Below are positions 50,337 through 59,164 of a DNA stretch of 64,000 bases, piece after piece. Positions within the stretch are counted from its first letter, which is position 1; each line of letters begins with the position of its first letter. Below the pieces are notes generated by a model, which was not told the origin of the DNA, made no database searches, and saw only the letters and a list, made by a program, of their open reading frames with translations. Position numbers and translations under genes: made by a program. Origin of the DNA: Promicromonospora sukumoe 327MFSha3.1 (GTDB taxonomy: Bacteria > Actinomycetota > Actinomycetes > Actinomycetales > Cellulomonadaceae). The stretch is taken from NCBI RefSeq assembly GCF_000385135.1, contig NZ_ARQM01000011.1, forward strand, positions 310,001 to 374,000, read 5' to 3'.

Positions 50337-52775
50337 ATGATCCCGAGAACCATCCGGACCGGCGCCGTGCTGGCCACGGCCCTGAGCCTGGGGCTGAGCG
50401 GGGTGGGCGCCGCGGCGTTCGCCGCGACTGTCCCGACCACCACCCCGGCCACGACGGCGCCGGCTGCCCAGGGCGCCGCAGCCCAGGCCGGCGCCACCAC
50501 CCAGGCCGGCGCCACGACCCAGGCCAGCATCGCCGCCGGCCAGCCCACCACCGAGGGTGACGAGACCGCCCGAGGCGGCCGTCCGACGTCGGGCCCGAAG
50601 GTCACCGAGAAGCTGGGTCGCGGGCTGGTCGCGGCCGCGACCAGCGAGGGCGTGTTCCTGAGCTGGCGGCTGCTCGCGCAAGAGGTCACCGGGCACACCG
50701 ACGCCGGGCTCAAGGGCCCGGGCTTCGCGCTGTACCGCGACGGGCGCCGGATCGCCACGGTCACGGGCGCGACCAACTACCTCGACGCCGCGGGCACGGC
50801 CGACGCCCGGTACCGCGTGGTGCCGCTGAGCGGGCCGAACAAGGGCCGGTCGGCGTCGGCCGACGTGTGGGGCGACGGCCACCTGGACATCCCCCTGAAC
50901 AAGCCGGCCGACGGCGTCACGCCCGCCGGCGAGGCCTACACCTACCGCGCCAACGACGCCTCCGTGGCGGACCTCGACGGCGACGGCGACTACGAGGTCG
51001 TCGTGAAGTGGGACCCGTCAAACTCCAAGGACGTGTCCCAGGTCGGCTACACGGGCAACGTCTACCTGGACGCCTACGAGCTCGACGGCACGCAGCTCTG
51101 GCGCATCGACATGGGCGTCAACATCCGCGCGGGCGCGCACTACACGCAGTTCCCCGTCTACGACTACGACGGCGACGGCCGCGCCGAGCTCATGGTCAAG
51201 ACCGCCCCCGGCACCCAGGTGACGACGTACCGCAACGGGCGGCCCGCCGGGCAGCGCTACGTGCCGATCGCCAGGGACGACCGCGCGGCCGGCGTGCGGG
51301 ACACGGACGACTACCGGATGTCGGCCGGGGACTACTACGAGCACCTCGTGGAGACGTTCCGCGGCTGGTCGGAGCGCCCCGAGGTGACCAGCGGGCAGTG
51401 GCCCGCCACGCTCGAGGAGGCGTGGGGCATCGAGTCCCGGTGGACCTACCCGCTGTCCGACGCCGACGCGCGAGCCGCCGTCGACCACTTCATCGACGTG
51501 TACGCGCCGTCCCGTTCCACGCGAAACCAGCTCCGCCTGTTCGAGGGCTTCGTGATCAGCGGCCCGGAGTACCTCACCGTCTTCGACGGGGTCAGCGGCC
51601 GGCCGCTGCAGACCGTCGACTACGAGCCCGGGCGCACCGACGACGGCCTGCGCTGGGGCGACTACGCCATGGCGCGCATCGAGCCGGGCAACCGGGTGGA
51701 CCGGTTCCTGTCCGGGGTCGCCTATCTGTCGGAGGGCCGGCCCAGCGCGATCTTCGCGCGCGGCTACTACACGCGCTCGACCGTCGCCGCGTACGACTGG
51801 AACGGCAAGAAGCTGACCCGGCGCTGGCTCGCCGACTCGGGCTGGACGCCCATGTCCAACCCGTTCAACGACAGCCCGCACGGCGTGCCGGGCACCTCGC
51901 CCGAGTGGGGGAGCATCACCACGCAGGGCTTCCACTCGCTGTCGGCGGCCGACGTCGACGGCGACGGCAGGCAGGAGATCGTCTACGGCTCCGCGACGCT
52001 CGACGACGACGGTTCGCTGCTCTACTCGTCGTTCGACACGCTGCCCGAGGGCTCCGCGAACCCCGGGGCGAACGCGGGACTGGGGCACGGCGACGCCATG
52101 CACGTGACCGACATCGACCCGGCCCGTCCGGGGCTGGAGATCTGGACCGCGCACGAGGGTGGCACGTGGGCGCCGTACGGCTCCGCGATGCGTTCTGCAG
52201 AGGACGGGGAGGTGCTGTTCGGCGAGTACTCGGGCCGCGACACCGGCCGATCGATGATCGGCGACGTGCTGCCCGACGTGCCGGGCATCGAGGTGTGGGC
52301 GTCCATGCCGGACGGCACGCTCGGGTCGGGCACGCTGAGCGCCACGGGTGAGCAGGTGTCGACGTCGACCATGGGCACCAACCAGTCCGTGCGGTGGGCC
52401 GGCGACGGCACCACGCAGATCGTGGACGGCGCGGACCCGGCGACACCGACGATCAAGGACTGGTCGCGCGGCGTGGTCGCGACCCTGGACGGGACGCTGA
52501 CCAACAACGGCACCAAGGGCAACCCGTCGCTGGTGGCCGACGTGCTCGGCGACTGGCGCGAGGAGGTGCTGGTGCGCACCACGGACTCGACCGCGCTGCG
52601 GGTGTTCACCACGACCGAGCCGAGCGACATCGCGCTGTACACGCTCATGCAGGACCCGCAGTACCGCGTCGAGGTGGCGCGCCAGCAGACCACCTACAAC
52701 CAGCCGTCGTACCCGAGCTTCTACCTGGCCTCGGACACGGACTGGTCGAAGGTGCCGGTCCCGGGCCGGCGCTGA
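50337..52775 (+). CDS. Secreted rhamnogalacturonan endolyase, PL11
   Basis: 812 residues. A Sec signal peptide (residues 1-30, ending AAAFAA) and a low-complexity Thr/Ala/Gln linker with repeated QAGATT (to ~75) precede the catalytic beta-propeller. RPTSGPKVTEKLGRGLVAA, DASVADLDGDGDYEVVVKWDPSNSKDVS, and VYDYDGDGRAELMVKTAPGT show the calcium-binding DxDGDG loops and PL11/YesW signature. It cleaves the rhamnogalacturonan-I backbone by beta-elimination outside the cell; the importer upstream would take up products. ATG 50337 follows GAGAGGA. Confidence 0.94.
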   Translation: MIPRTIRTGAVLATALSLGLSGVGAAAFAATVPTTTPATTAPAAQGAAAQAGATTQAGATTQASIAAGQPTTEGDETARGGRPTSGPKVTEKLGRGLVAAATSEGVFLSWRLLAQEVTGHTDAGLKGPGFALYRDGRRIATVTGATNYLDAAGTADARYRVVPLSGPNKGRSASADVWGDGHLDIPLNKPADGVTPAGEAYTYRANDASVADLDGDGDYEVVVKWDPSNSKDVSQVGYTGNVYLDAYELDGTQLWRIDMGVNIRAGAHYTQFPVYDYDGDGRAELMVKTAPGTQVTTYRNGRPAGQRYVPIARDDRAAGVRDTDDYRMSAGDYYEHLVETFRGWSERPEVTSGQWPATLEEAWGIESRWTYPLSDADARAAVDHFIDVYAPSRSTRNQLRLFEGFVISGPEYLTVFDGVSGRPLQTVDYEPGRTDDGLRWGDYAMARIEPGNRVDRFLSGVAYLSEGRPSAIFARGYYTRSTVAAYDWNGKKLTRRWLADSGWTPMSNPFNDSPHGVPGTSPEWGSITTQGFHSLSAADVDGDGRQEIVYGSATLDDDGSLLYSSFDTLPEGSANPGANAGLGHGDAMHVTDIDPARPGLEIWTAHEGGTWAPYGSAMRSAEDGEVLFGEYSGRDTGRSMIGDVLPDVPGIEVWASMPDGTLGSGTLSATGEQVSTSTMGTNQSVRWAGDGTTQIVDGADPATPTIKDWSRGVVATLDGTLTNNGTKGNPSLVADVLGDWREEVLVRTTDSTALRVFTTTEPSDIALYTLMQDPQYRVEVARQQTTYNQPSYPSFYLASDTDWSKVPVPGRR

Positions 52776-52800
52776 CCTCTGGCGCCTGGCAATTTGAGTT

Positions 52801-52856
52801 CGGTCGGTTGTCTTGAGACTGGTCAGTCAACTGACCGGTCTCAAGGCAACCGACCG
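52801..52856 (+). terminator. Long hairpin after the PL11 gene
   Basis: 27-bp stem: 52801-52827 (CGGTCGGTTGTCTTGAGACT...) with 52830-52856, two G-T type mismatches and a 2-nt loop. No T-run. Located 25 bp after the PL11 stop, before the serine hydrolase. Confidence 0.8.
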
Positions 52857-52996
52857 ATCTCGTTGCTGGTAGGGCTCCTACCAATGGGCTCAGCCCCTGG
52901 GCGGAGTGGCTGGTCAGGATGTCCTTCTTGTGGGGGATCCGCCCCCGGTGCGGGTCCCAGCAAACTGGCGGGGTGCCGAGACGAAGGAGCATCCCC

Positions 52997-54280
52997 ATGA
53001 ATGCACACCGCCGAGTCAGAGCAACCCTGGGCGTGATGGTGGCCGGCGTGCTGCCGATCACGGGAGCGGGGGCGATCGCGCAGGCCGCGCCGTCGGACAC
53101 CCCGGTGAGCACCGCGCCGTCGCCCGTGGCGGCGGTCGACGACCCGATGGCGCTGTCGCAGACGGTGCTGGAGGCGGCCGAGCAGGCCGCCGCCCCCTCG
53201 GCCGGCGCCCGGACGGCGCCCGGCACCGACGTCCGCCGCGAGCTGGACAAGGCCGTCGCCGGCCTGGTGGACGACGGCGCCGTCGCCGTCACCGCGCGCG
53301 TCGAGACGCCGGACCTCACCTGGGCGGGCGCCGGCGGCGTCCGCGAGCTGGACGGGCACGCCCGTGCCCGCACGAGCGACCCGTTCCGGGTCGCGAGCAA
53401 CACCAAGCCGATGATCGCCACCCTCGTGATGCAGGAGATCGAGAAGGGCACCTGGACGCTGGACACGAGCGTCGAGGACGTGCTGCCCGGCGCCCTGCCG
53501 CGCGACGTGACGATCGAGCAGCTGCTGAGCCACACCTCGGGCGCCCCGACGGCGTCGGACTACCTGATCCTCGACAAGATGCAGGACCCGGCCGACGTCG
53601 ACGAGTACTTCGAGGTGCTCGGCGAGCACTACTCCGACGGCGACCACGTGCGCGCCGCGCACACCGCGCCCTGGGTGCTGGAGCCGGGCACGGGCTTCTC
53701 CTACTCCAACGCCGGGTTCGTGACGCTCGGCATGATGCTGGAGAAGGTGAACAGGACCGATCTGGACGACCTGCTCGAGGAGCGCGTGTTCGAGCCGGCC
53801 GGGATGCGGTCCAGCGACTACCCGGACAGCCCTCAGAAGCGCGGGCCGTTCCTGCACGACGCCGCCTACACGGGCGCCGACGGTGCGGGCTGGTACACGA
53901 TCAAGCACTTCGACCCGACGCTGTTCCGCGCGGCGGGCGCCGTGACCAGCACGACCAAGGACCTCGCGGCCTTCAACGAGGCCCTGGTCACCGGCGAGCT
54001 GGTCAGCCCGGAGACCGTGACCGACATGCTCACGCCGCGCAGCGCCGAGACGGCCGAGTACGGCCTGGGCACCTACCGCCTGCCCGACCCGTGCGTGCCG
54101 GGCGAGTACCTCTACGGGCACGACGGCGCGAGCTTCGGCACCCTGAGCGTCAACTTCACCTCGCTCGACGGCGAGCGGCAGATCGCGCTGGGCGTGACCG
54201 GGCGCAACGTCACGCTGGACCAGGACGCGCTGTACGACTTCAACGACATGCTGGTCCCGATGCTCGAGGCGACCTGCTGA
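52997..54280 (+). CDS. Secreted serine hydrolase / D-Ala-D-Ala carboxypeptidase-like
   Basis: 427 residues with a Sec signal peptide (VMVAGVLPITGAGAIAQAAP). The active site has SxxK as SNTKPM, YxN as YSNAGF, and the third motif HDGASFG. EQLLSHTSGAP is the usual loop. Penicillin-binding-protein/class C beta-lactamase superfamily; substrate may be peptidoglycan peptides or esters. ATG 52997 follows AAGGAG. Confidence 0.88.
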   Translation: MNAHRRVRATLGVMVAGVLPITGAGAIAQAAPSDTPVSTAPSPVAAVDDPMALSQTVLEAAEQAAAPSAGARTAPGTDVRRELDKAVAGLVDDGAVAVTARVETPDLTWAGAGGVRELDGHARARTSDPFRVASNTKPMIATLVMQEIEKGTWTLDTSVEDVLPGALPRDVTIEQLLSHTSGAPTASDYLILDKMQDPADVDEYFEVLGEHYSDGDHVRAAHTAPWVLEPGTGFSYSNAGFVTLGMMLEKVNRTDLDDLLEERVFEPAGMRSSDYPDSPQKRGPFLHDAAYTGADGAGWYTIKHFDPTLFRAAGAVTSTTKDLAAFNEALVTGELVSPETVTDMLTPRSAETAEYGLGTYRLPDPCVPGEYLYGHDGASFGTLSVNFTSLDGERQIALGVTGRNVTLDQDALYDFNDMLVPMLEATC

Positions 54281-54308
54281 GCCACGCCCTGCCGAAGTAG
54301 AACCAGGG

Positions 54309-54378
54309 CGAAGTAGAACCGCAGCGAGGTAGAACCCCAGCACGTGCCGGGGTTCTACCTCGCTGCGGTTCTACTTCG
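54309..54378. terminator. 30-bp perfect hairpin between convergent genes
   Basis: 54309-54338 is exactly complementary to 54349-54378, loop 10 nt. The right arm contains the LacI stop codon. A partial extra copy of the left arm (GCGAAGTAGAACC type) lies just upstream at ~54291-54306, giving three tandem AGTAGAACC-like units. Confidence 0.85.
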
Positions 54379-55399
54379 GCGGGGTGGGGGTGCTGGACGC
54401 CCGTACCACCAGCGTCGGCTGGAACATCACGTGCTCGGCGGTCGCGTCCGGCCCGTTCAGCAGCAGGTCGGCCGCGCGGGCGCCGAGCTCGTGCGTCGGC
54501 TGCCGCACGGACGTCAGGGGCGTGGACAGCTCGGCGGCGAACGTCACGTCGTCGTACCCGACGACCGCCACCTCGGCCGGGACCGCGATGTCCTCGGTAC
54601 GCAGCGTGCGCAGCACGCCCAGCGCCACCAGGTCGTTGACGCAGAACACGGCGGTGGGCCGGTCGCCCCGCTCCAGCAGCCCGCGGATCGCGGCCTCCCC
54701 GCCGTCGGCGTTGAGGCTGGGCACCGTGACCTCGACGAGCGCGGTCGCCGGGTCCAGCCCGGCCGTGACCAGCTCCTTGACGACGCCCTCGTACCGGTCG
54801 GCGCACTGCCGGATCGTGTGCGGGCCGTTCAGGAACGCGATGCGCGTGTGCCCCTCGTCGAGCAGGTGCCGGGCGGCGAGCTCGCCGCCGCGCACGTCGT
54901 CGACGGCCACGGACGAGATGCTCGGGTCCGACGACGGCCGGTCCAGCAGCACCACGCCGGTGCCCCGCCGGCGGACGGCGAGGAGGTGCTCGATGTCGTC
55001 GGTGGCCGGCACGACCATCACGCCCTGCACCCCGTGCTCCTCGAACAGGCGCAGGTAGCGCTGCTCGCGGTCGGGGTCGTCGTCGGACGAGGCGACCATC
55101 AGCGTGAAGTCGTCGCGGTCCAGGCGTTCCTCGATGCCGCGCGCCAGGTCGGTGAAGAACGGGTTGGCGATGTCCAGCACGATCGCGCCGACCGTGGTGA
55201 TGGTCCCCGCGCGGAGCTGGCGGGCCGAGCCGTTGCGCACGAAGCTCAGCTCGTCGATCGCGGCCTCGACCCGCTCGCGGGTCCCGGGCAGCACGCGCTC
55301 GGGACGGTTGAGCACGTTGGACACCGTGCCGACGGAGACGCCGGCGGCGCGGGCGACGTCGGCGATGGATGCTCGGCGGTGAGCGGCCGGCTGGGTCAT
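54371..55399 (-). CDS. LacI family regulator, probable rhamnose/rhamnogalacturonan repressor
   Basis: 342 residues. HTH: SIADVARAAGVSVGTVSNVL and hinge RERVEAAIDELSFVRNGSARQ. Sensor domain: LDIANPFFTDLARGIEERL, VAVVGYDDVTFAAELSTPLTSVRQP. It is divergent from rhamnose mutarotase across an operator, and similar palindromes precede the rhamnose ABC operon (57582) and perhaps the sugar operon at 46228, so it is a good candidate for regional control. Confidence 0.88.
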   Translation of the reverse strand: MTQPAAHRRASIADVARAAGVSVGTVSNVLNRPERVLPGTRERVEAAIDELSFVRNGSARQLRAGTITTVGAIVLDIANPFFTDLARGIEERLDRDDFTLMVASSDDDPDREQRYLRLFEEHGVQGVMVVPATDDIEHLLAVRRRGTGVVLLDRPSSDPSISSVAVDDVRGGELAARHLLDEGHTRIAFLNGPHTIRQCADRYEGVVKELVTAGLDPATALVEVTVPSLNADGGEAAIRGLLERGDRPTAVFCVNDLVALGVLRTLRTEDIAVPAEVAVVGYDDVTFAAELSTPLTSVRQPTHELGARAADLLLNGPDATAEHVMFQPTLVVRASSTPTPPK

Positions 55400-55428
55400 G
55401 GAGCGCCTCCTTGCTTCGGGCTACATTA

Positions 55429-55440
55429 TGAACCGTTTCA
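55429..55440. promoter_or_regulatory. LacI-type operator upstream of the mutarotase
   Basis: TGAACCGTTTCA, a 12-bp near-palindrome of the TGAAnCGnTTCA type, 45 bp before the mutarotase start and 30 bp before the regulator start. Confidence 0.6.
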
Positions 55441-55484
55441 GGGCGGAGGTCGCCCTCCACGGGGAACGAACCGGAGGACCGGAC

Positions 55485-55862
55485 ATGTCGAGCAACACCG
55501 CTGGTGCACGCGTCTGCTTCACGTCCCGCGTGCGGGCGGACCGGCTGGACGAGTACCGGGCGGCGCACGCCGCCGTCTGGCCCGAGATGCTGGAGGCCCT
55601 GCGCGACACCGGCTGGCGCGACTACCACCTGTTCCTGCGCGACGACGGGCTGCTGGTCGGGTTCCTCGAGACCGACGACTACGCCGCCGCGCAGCGCGGG
55701 ATGGCCGCGACCGAGGTCAACGCCCGCTGGCAGGCCGCGATGTCGGGCTTCTTCGTCGACGAGGGCAACCCGGACGACGGGTTCGTGCTGCTGGACGAGG
55801 TGTTCCACCTGGAGTCCCAGCTCGCGGCCCTGCCGGGGCAGGCCCCGTCCGAGGACCGCTGA
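55485..55862 (+). CDS. rhaM: L-rhamnose mutarotase
   Basis: 125 residues. ARVCFTSRVRADRLDEYRAAH, VWPEMLEALRDTGWRDYHLFL and GFLETDDY are the RhaM/YiiL dimeric barrel signatures, including the conserved His and Tyr for ring opening. It interconverts alpha- and beta-L-rhamnose so that isomerase can use it. ATG 55485 follows CCGGAGGA. No other rhamnose catabolic enzyme is in the window. Confidence 0.9.
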   Translation: MSSNTAGARVCFTSRVRADRLDEYRAAHAAVWPEMLEALRDTGWRDYHLFLRDDGLLVGFLETDDYAAAQRGMAATEVNARWQAAMSGFFVDEGNPDDGFVLLDEVFHLESQLAALPGQAPSEDR

Positions 55863-55885
55863 CCGGCCGGCCCCGTCGTCGTCCT

Positions 55886-55955
55886 CCCCTTTGAGGCCTA
55901 AGTTTCTTGCCTTTTGAGCCATCCAAAGACAAGAAACTTAGGCCTCGAAAAAGGG
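55886..55955. repeat. Long-hairpin family B, copy 3
   Basis: CCCCTTTGAGGCCTAAGTTT and its complement match copy 2 (44258); the stem has a few bulges near the loop and an A-rich interruption in the right arm. Lies between the convergent stops of rhaM and the APC permease. Flanking GTCGTCC/GGACGAC extends the pairing. Confidence 0.8.
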
Positions 55956-55971
55956 ATGTCGGACGACGGCG

Positions 55972-57417
55972 CTAGTTCACGCCACCCTCGCGCTCGCTCA
56001 GGGCGTCGATGTCCGAGATCCCGCCGCGCTGGCCGACGATCCGGTTGGTGATCCACGTCAGCAGCCACAGCACGAGGCCGATCCCGAGCAGCCACCCGGC
56101 GATCGTGTAGGTGAGCGGGTCGCGCCCCGTCCACGGGCCCACGAAGAACGCGCAGGCGAGCGCGCCGATGATCGGCAGCACCGTCGGCGCCACGAAGTGC
56201 CGGCGGTCGATCGGGTCCCGGCGCAGCACCAGCACGCAGACGTTGACGATGGCGAACACGCCCAGGAGCAGCAGCGCCGTCGTGTCACCGAGCGCGGCGA
56301 CGACGTCGTTGTCCGGGTCCCGGCTGACGAAGTAGATCAGGCCGAACGAGATGACCGTGGTCACCAGGATGGAGACCCACGGCGTCTGACGCCGGGCGCC
56401 GACCCGCCCCAGCACGCCGGGCAGCACGTTCTGCTTGGCCATGCCGTACAGCAGCCGGCTGGCCATCAGCATGTTGATCAGCGCCGAGTTGGCCACCGCG
56501 AACATCGAGATGAAGGGCAGGATGTCGCCCGCCGGGATGCCGGGTGCCGCGGTCTCGACCACGGTGACGAGCGGGGTGTCGCTCTCCGCCAGCACGCCGA
56601 CCGGCACGATAGCCACGGCGAACAGCGAGACGAGCACGTAGATGATCCCGGTGATGCCGATGCCGGCGATCATCATCTTGGGGAAGTTCCGGACGGGGTC
56701 GTGCGTCTCCTCGGCCATGTTCACCGAGTCCTCGAACCCGACCATCGCGAAGAAGGCCAGGGCGGTCGCCGCCGTGACGGCGAAGAAGGCGCCCTTGTCG
56801 TTGGGATCCTCGAACACGATGGTCCGGGAGAAGTCGACCTGGCCGGCGAACGCGGCGTAGAAGCCGATCAGGATCACGAGCAGCAGGCCGGACAGCTCGA
56901 CGAGCGTCAGGAAGATGTTCGCCTTGACGCTCTCGCCGACGCCCCGCAGGTTCACCGCGGCGACCACGCCCATGAAGACCAGGGCGATGGTGATCACCAG
57001 GGTCGCGTTCGACTCGTCGAGCCCGAAACCCACCGCGAGGTTCGAGGCGAACGCCCGGGAGGCGGTCGACGCCGACGTGATGCCGGAGCACATGACGGTG
57101 TAGCAGACCATGAACGTCAGCAGGTGCACGCCGAACGCCTTGTGCGTGTAGAGCGCGGCGCCCGCGGCGCGGGGGTACTTGGTCACCAGCTCCAGGTACG
57201 AGAAGGCGGTGATCAGCGCGATGGCGAACGCGACGATGAACGGCGCCCAGGCCGCACCGCCGACCTGCGCGGCGACCTTGCCGGTCAGCGCGTAGATGCC
57301 GGTGCCAAGGATGTCGCCGACGATGAAGAGCAGGAGGAGCTTGGGTCCCATGACCCGCTTGAGCTCGGTGGGTTCCTCACCGAGGGCTGCGTGCTCCTCG
57401 GCCGTTGGCTGGCTCAT
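55972..57417 (-). CDS. APC superfamily amino acid permease
   Basis: 481 residues, about 12-13 TM helices. FIVGDILGTGIYALTGKVAA is the TM1 signature (Gx(G/S)GI), and FFAMVGFEDSVNMAEETHDP is the TM6 unwound region with the E-E-x-x-x-P motif of YfnA/cationic amino acid transporters. ATG 57417 is preceded by GGAGG. Functionally unrelated to its sugar neighbours. Divergent from the rhamnose ABC operon. Confidence 0.9.
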   Translation of the reverse strand: MSQPTAEEHAALGEEPTELKRVMGPKLLLLFIVGDILGTGIYALTGKVAAQVGGAAWAPFIVAFAIALITAFSYLELVTKYPRAAGAALYTHKAFGVHLLTFMVCYTVMCSGITSASTASRAFASNLAVGFGLDESNATLVITIALVFMGVVAAVNLRGVGESVKANIFLTLVELSGLLLVILIGFYAAFAGQVDFSRTIVFEDPNDKGAFFAVTAATALAFFAMVGFEDSVNMAEETHDPVRNFPKMMIAGIGITGIIYVLVSLFAVAIVPVGVLAESDTPLVTVVETAAPGIPAGDILPFISMFAVANSALINMLMASRLLYGMAKQNVLPGVLGRVGARRQTPWVSILVTTVISFGLIYFVSRDPDNDVVAALGDTTALLLLGVFAIVNVCVLVLRRDPIDRRHFVAPTVLPIIGALACAFFVGPWTGRDPLTYTIAGWLLGIGLVLWLLTWITNRIVGQRGGISDIDALSEREGGVN

Positions 57418-57541
57418 TCCTGGCCTCCGATCTGAGGCGACACGTCCTCGGGCCACCTCCGTGCGCTGCGGGCAGGTTCACCCCTGATCGGTAAAGAGTT
57501 CCGTAAAGGACACATCTCGGCAACGGACGCGCCGGAAGTTC

Positions 57542-57598
57542 TTGACGCTCTGACCTGGCAGGTCTATCTTCCGAAGTATCTGTTTGAACGATTCAAAC
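57542..57598 (+). promoter_or_regulatory. Promoter and operator of the rhamnose ABC operon
   Basis: TTGACG (57542-57547), a 17-nt spacer and TATCTT (57565-57570) form a good promoter. The perfect 7-3-7 palindrome GTTTGAACGATTCAAAC (57582-57598) starts 12 bp after the -10, a classic position for LacI-family roadblock repression. Confidence 0.78.
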
Positions 57599-57646
57599 GG
57601 GTGATTCAGGTCAATGCCGACCGCCCGCAGAGCTCGACGGAGAGAC

Positions 57647-59164
57647 ATGCAGAACGCCGCACCGACGCTGCGCCTGGAAGGTGTCGCCAAGTCCTTCGGA
57701 CCCGTGGCCGCGCTCCGCTCCGGCACCCTGGTCGTCCAGCCCGGCACCATCCACGCGCTCGTGGGCGAGAACGGCGCGGGCAAGTCCACGCTGGTCAAGA
57801 TCGTGGGCGGCGTGCACCGCCGTGACGCCGGCGTGGTCGAGCTCGACGGCGAGCCCGTCGACTTCAGCGGCCCGGCCGAGGCCAAGGCGGCCGGGGTCGC
57901 CGTCATCCACCAGGAGCCCGCGAGCTTTCCCGACCTGACGGTCGCCGAGAACATCTACCTGGGCCGGGAGCCGCTCGGCCGGTTCCGCCGGATCGACCGC
58001 CGCGTCATGCGGGCCGGGACCCGGCAGCTCTTCCGCGACCTCGGCGTCGACCTCGACCCTGACCGTCCGGCCGAGGGGCTGTCCATCGCGGACCAGCAGA
58101 TCGTCGAGATCGCCAAGGCGATCTCCCTGGACGCCCGGCTGCTCGTCATGGACGAGCCGACGGCGGCGCTCAGCGCCGTCGAGGTGCGCCGGCTCTTCGC
58201 GGTCGCCCGCGGCCTGCGCGACGCCGGCCACGCCGTCGTCTTCATCTCGCACCGGCTCGACGAGGTCGCCGACCTCTGCGACACCGTCACCGTGATGCGC
58301 GACGGCGAGCACGTGTCCACCGACGCGGTCGCCGACGTGACGGCGGGCGACCTGGTGCGGCGCATGGTCGGCCGCGCCGTCGCCGACCTCTACCCCAAGG
58401 TGCCGAGCACGCCCGGCGAGGTGGTCCTCCGGGTCGAGGGCCTGGAGTCCACGGGCACCTTCCACGACGTGTCCTTCGACGTGCGCGCGGGCGAGATCGT
58501 CGGCCTGGCGGGCCTCGTCGGGGCGGGGCGCAGCGAGATCGCCCGCGCGGTGTTCGGCGTCGACCGGTACGACGCCGGCCGCGTCGTCGTCGGCGGGCGG
58601 ACCCTGCGCCCGGGCGACCCGACCGCGGCCATCGCCGCGGGCCTCGCCCTGGTCCCCGAGGACCGGCGGCTGGAGGGCCTGGTCACCGAGTCGTCGGTGG
58701 CCCGCAACGTCTCGGCCGTCTCCCGACGGCGCCTGGCGCGCCTCGGCATCCTGCTGCCCGACGCCGAGGCGCGCCTCGCACGCGACTGGTCCGGCCGGCT
58801 CGCGGTGAAGGCGGGGGCGCTCGACGCGGTGGCCACGACCATGAGCGGCGGCAACCAGCAGAAGGTCGTCCTCGCCAAGTGGCTGGCCACGGGCCCCAAG
58901 GTGCTGATCGTCGACGAGCCCACGCGCGGCATCGACGTCGGCACCAAGGCCGAGGTGCACCGGCTGCTGTCCACGCTGGCCGCCGAGGGGCTGGCCGTGC
59001 TCATGATCTCGTCCGAGCTGCCGGAGGTGCTGGGCATGGCCGACCGCGTGCTCGTGGTCCGCGAGGGGCGGATCGCCGCCGAGCTGAGCCGGGCGGAGGC
59101 CACCCCCGAGGTCGTGATGCGCGCCGCGACGCCGGGCGCGGCCGGGCAGGAGGGCGCGGCATGA
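57647..59164 (+). CDS. Rhamnose-type ABC ATPase with two nucleotide-binding domains (CUT2)
   Basis: 505 residues with two ABC domains. Domain 1 has Walker A GENGAGKST, signature LSIADQQIVEIAKA and Walker B LLVMDEPTAAL. Domain 2 has an atypical Walker A (LVGAGRSE), signature MSGGNQQKVVLAKW and LIVDEPTRGIDVGTKAE. This is the RbsA/RhaT architecture. Adjacent rhaM and the regulator point to L-rhamnose rather than ribose. ATG 57647 follows CGGAGAG. Confidence 0.9.
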   Translation: MQNAAPTLRLEGVAKSFGPVAALRSGTLVVQPGTIHALVGENGAGKSTLVKIVGGVHRRDAGVVELDGEPVDFSGPAEAKAAGVAVIHQEPASFPDLTVAENIYLGREPLGRFRRIDRRVMRAGTRQLFRDLGVDLDPDRPAEGLSIADQQIVEIAKAISLDARLLVMDEPTAALSAVEVRRLFAVARGLRDAGHAVVFISHRLDEVADLCDTVTVMRDGEHVSTDAVADVTAGDLVRRMVGRAVADLYPKVPSTPGEVVLRVEGLESTGTFHDVSFDVRAGEIVGLAGLVGAGRSEIARAVFGVDRYDAGRVVVGGRTLRPGDPTAAIAAGLALVPEDRRLEGLVTESSVARNVSAVSRRRLARLGILLPDAEARLARDWSGRLAVKAGALDAVATTMSGGNQQKVVLAKWLATGPKVLIVDEPTRGIDVGTKAEVHRLLSTLAAEGLAVLMISSELPEVLGMADRVLVVREGRIAAELSRAEATPEVVMRAATPGAAGQEGAA

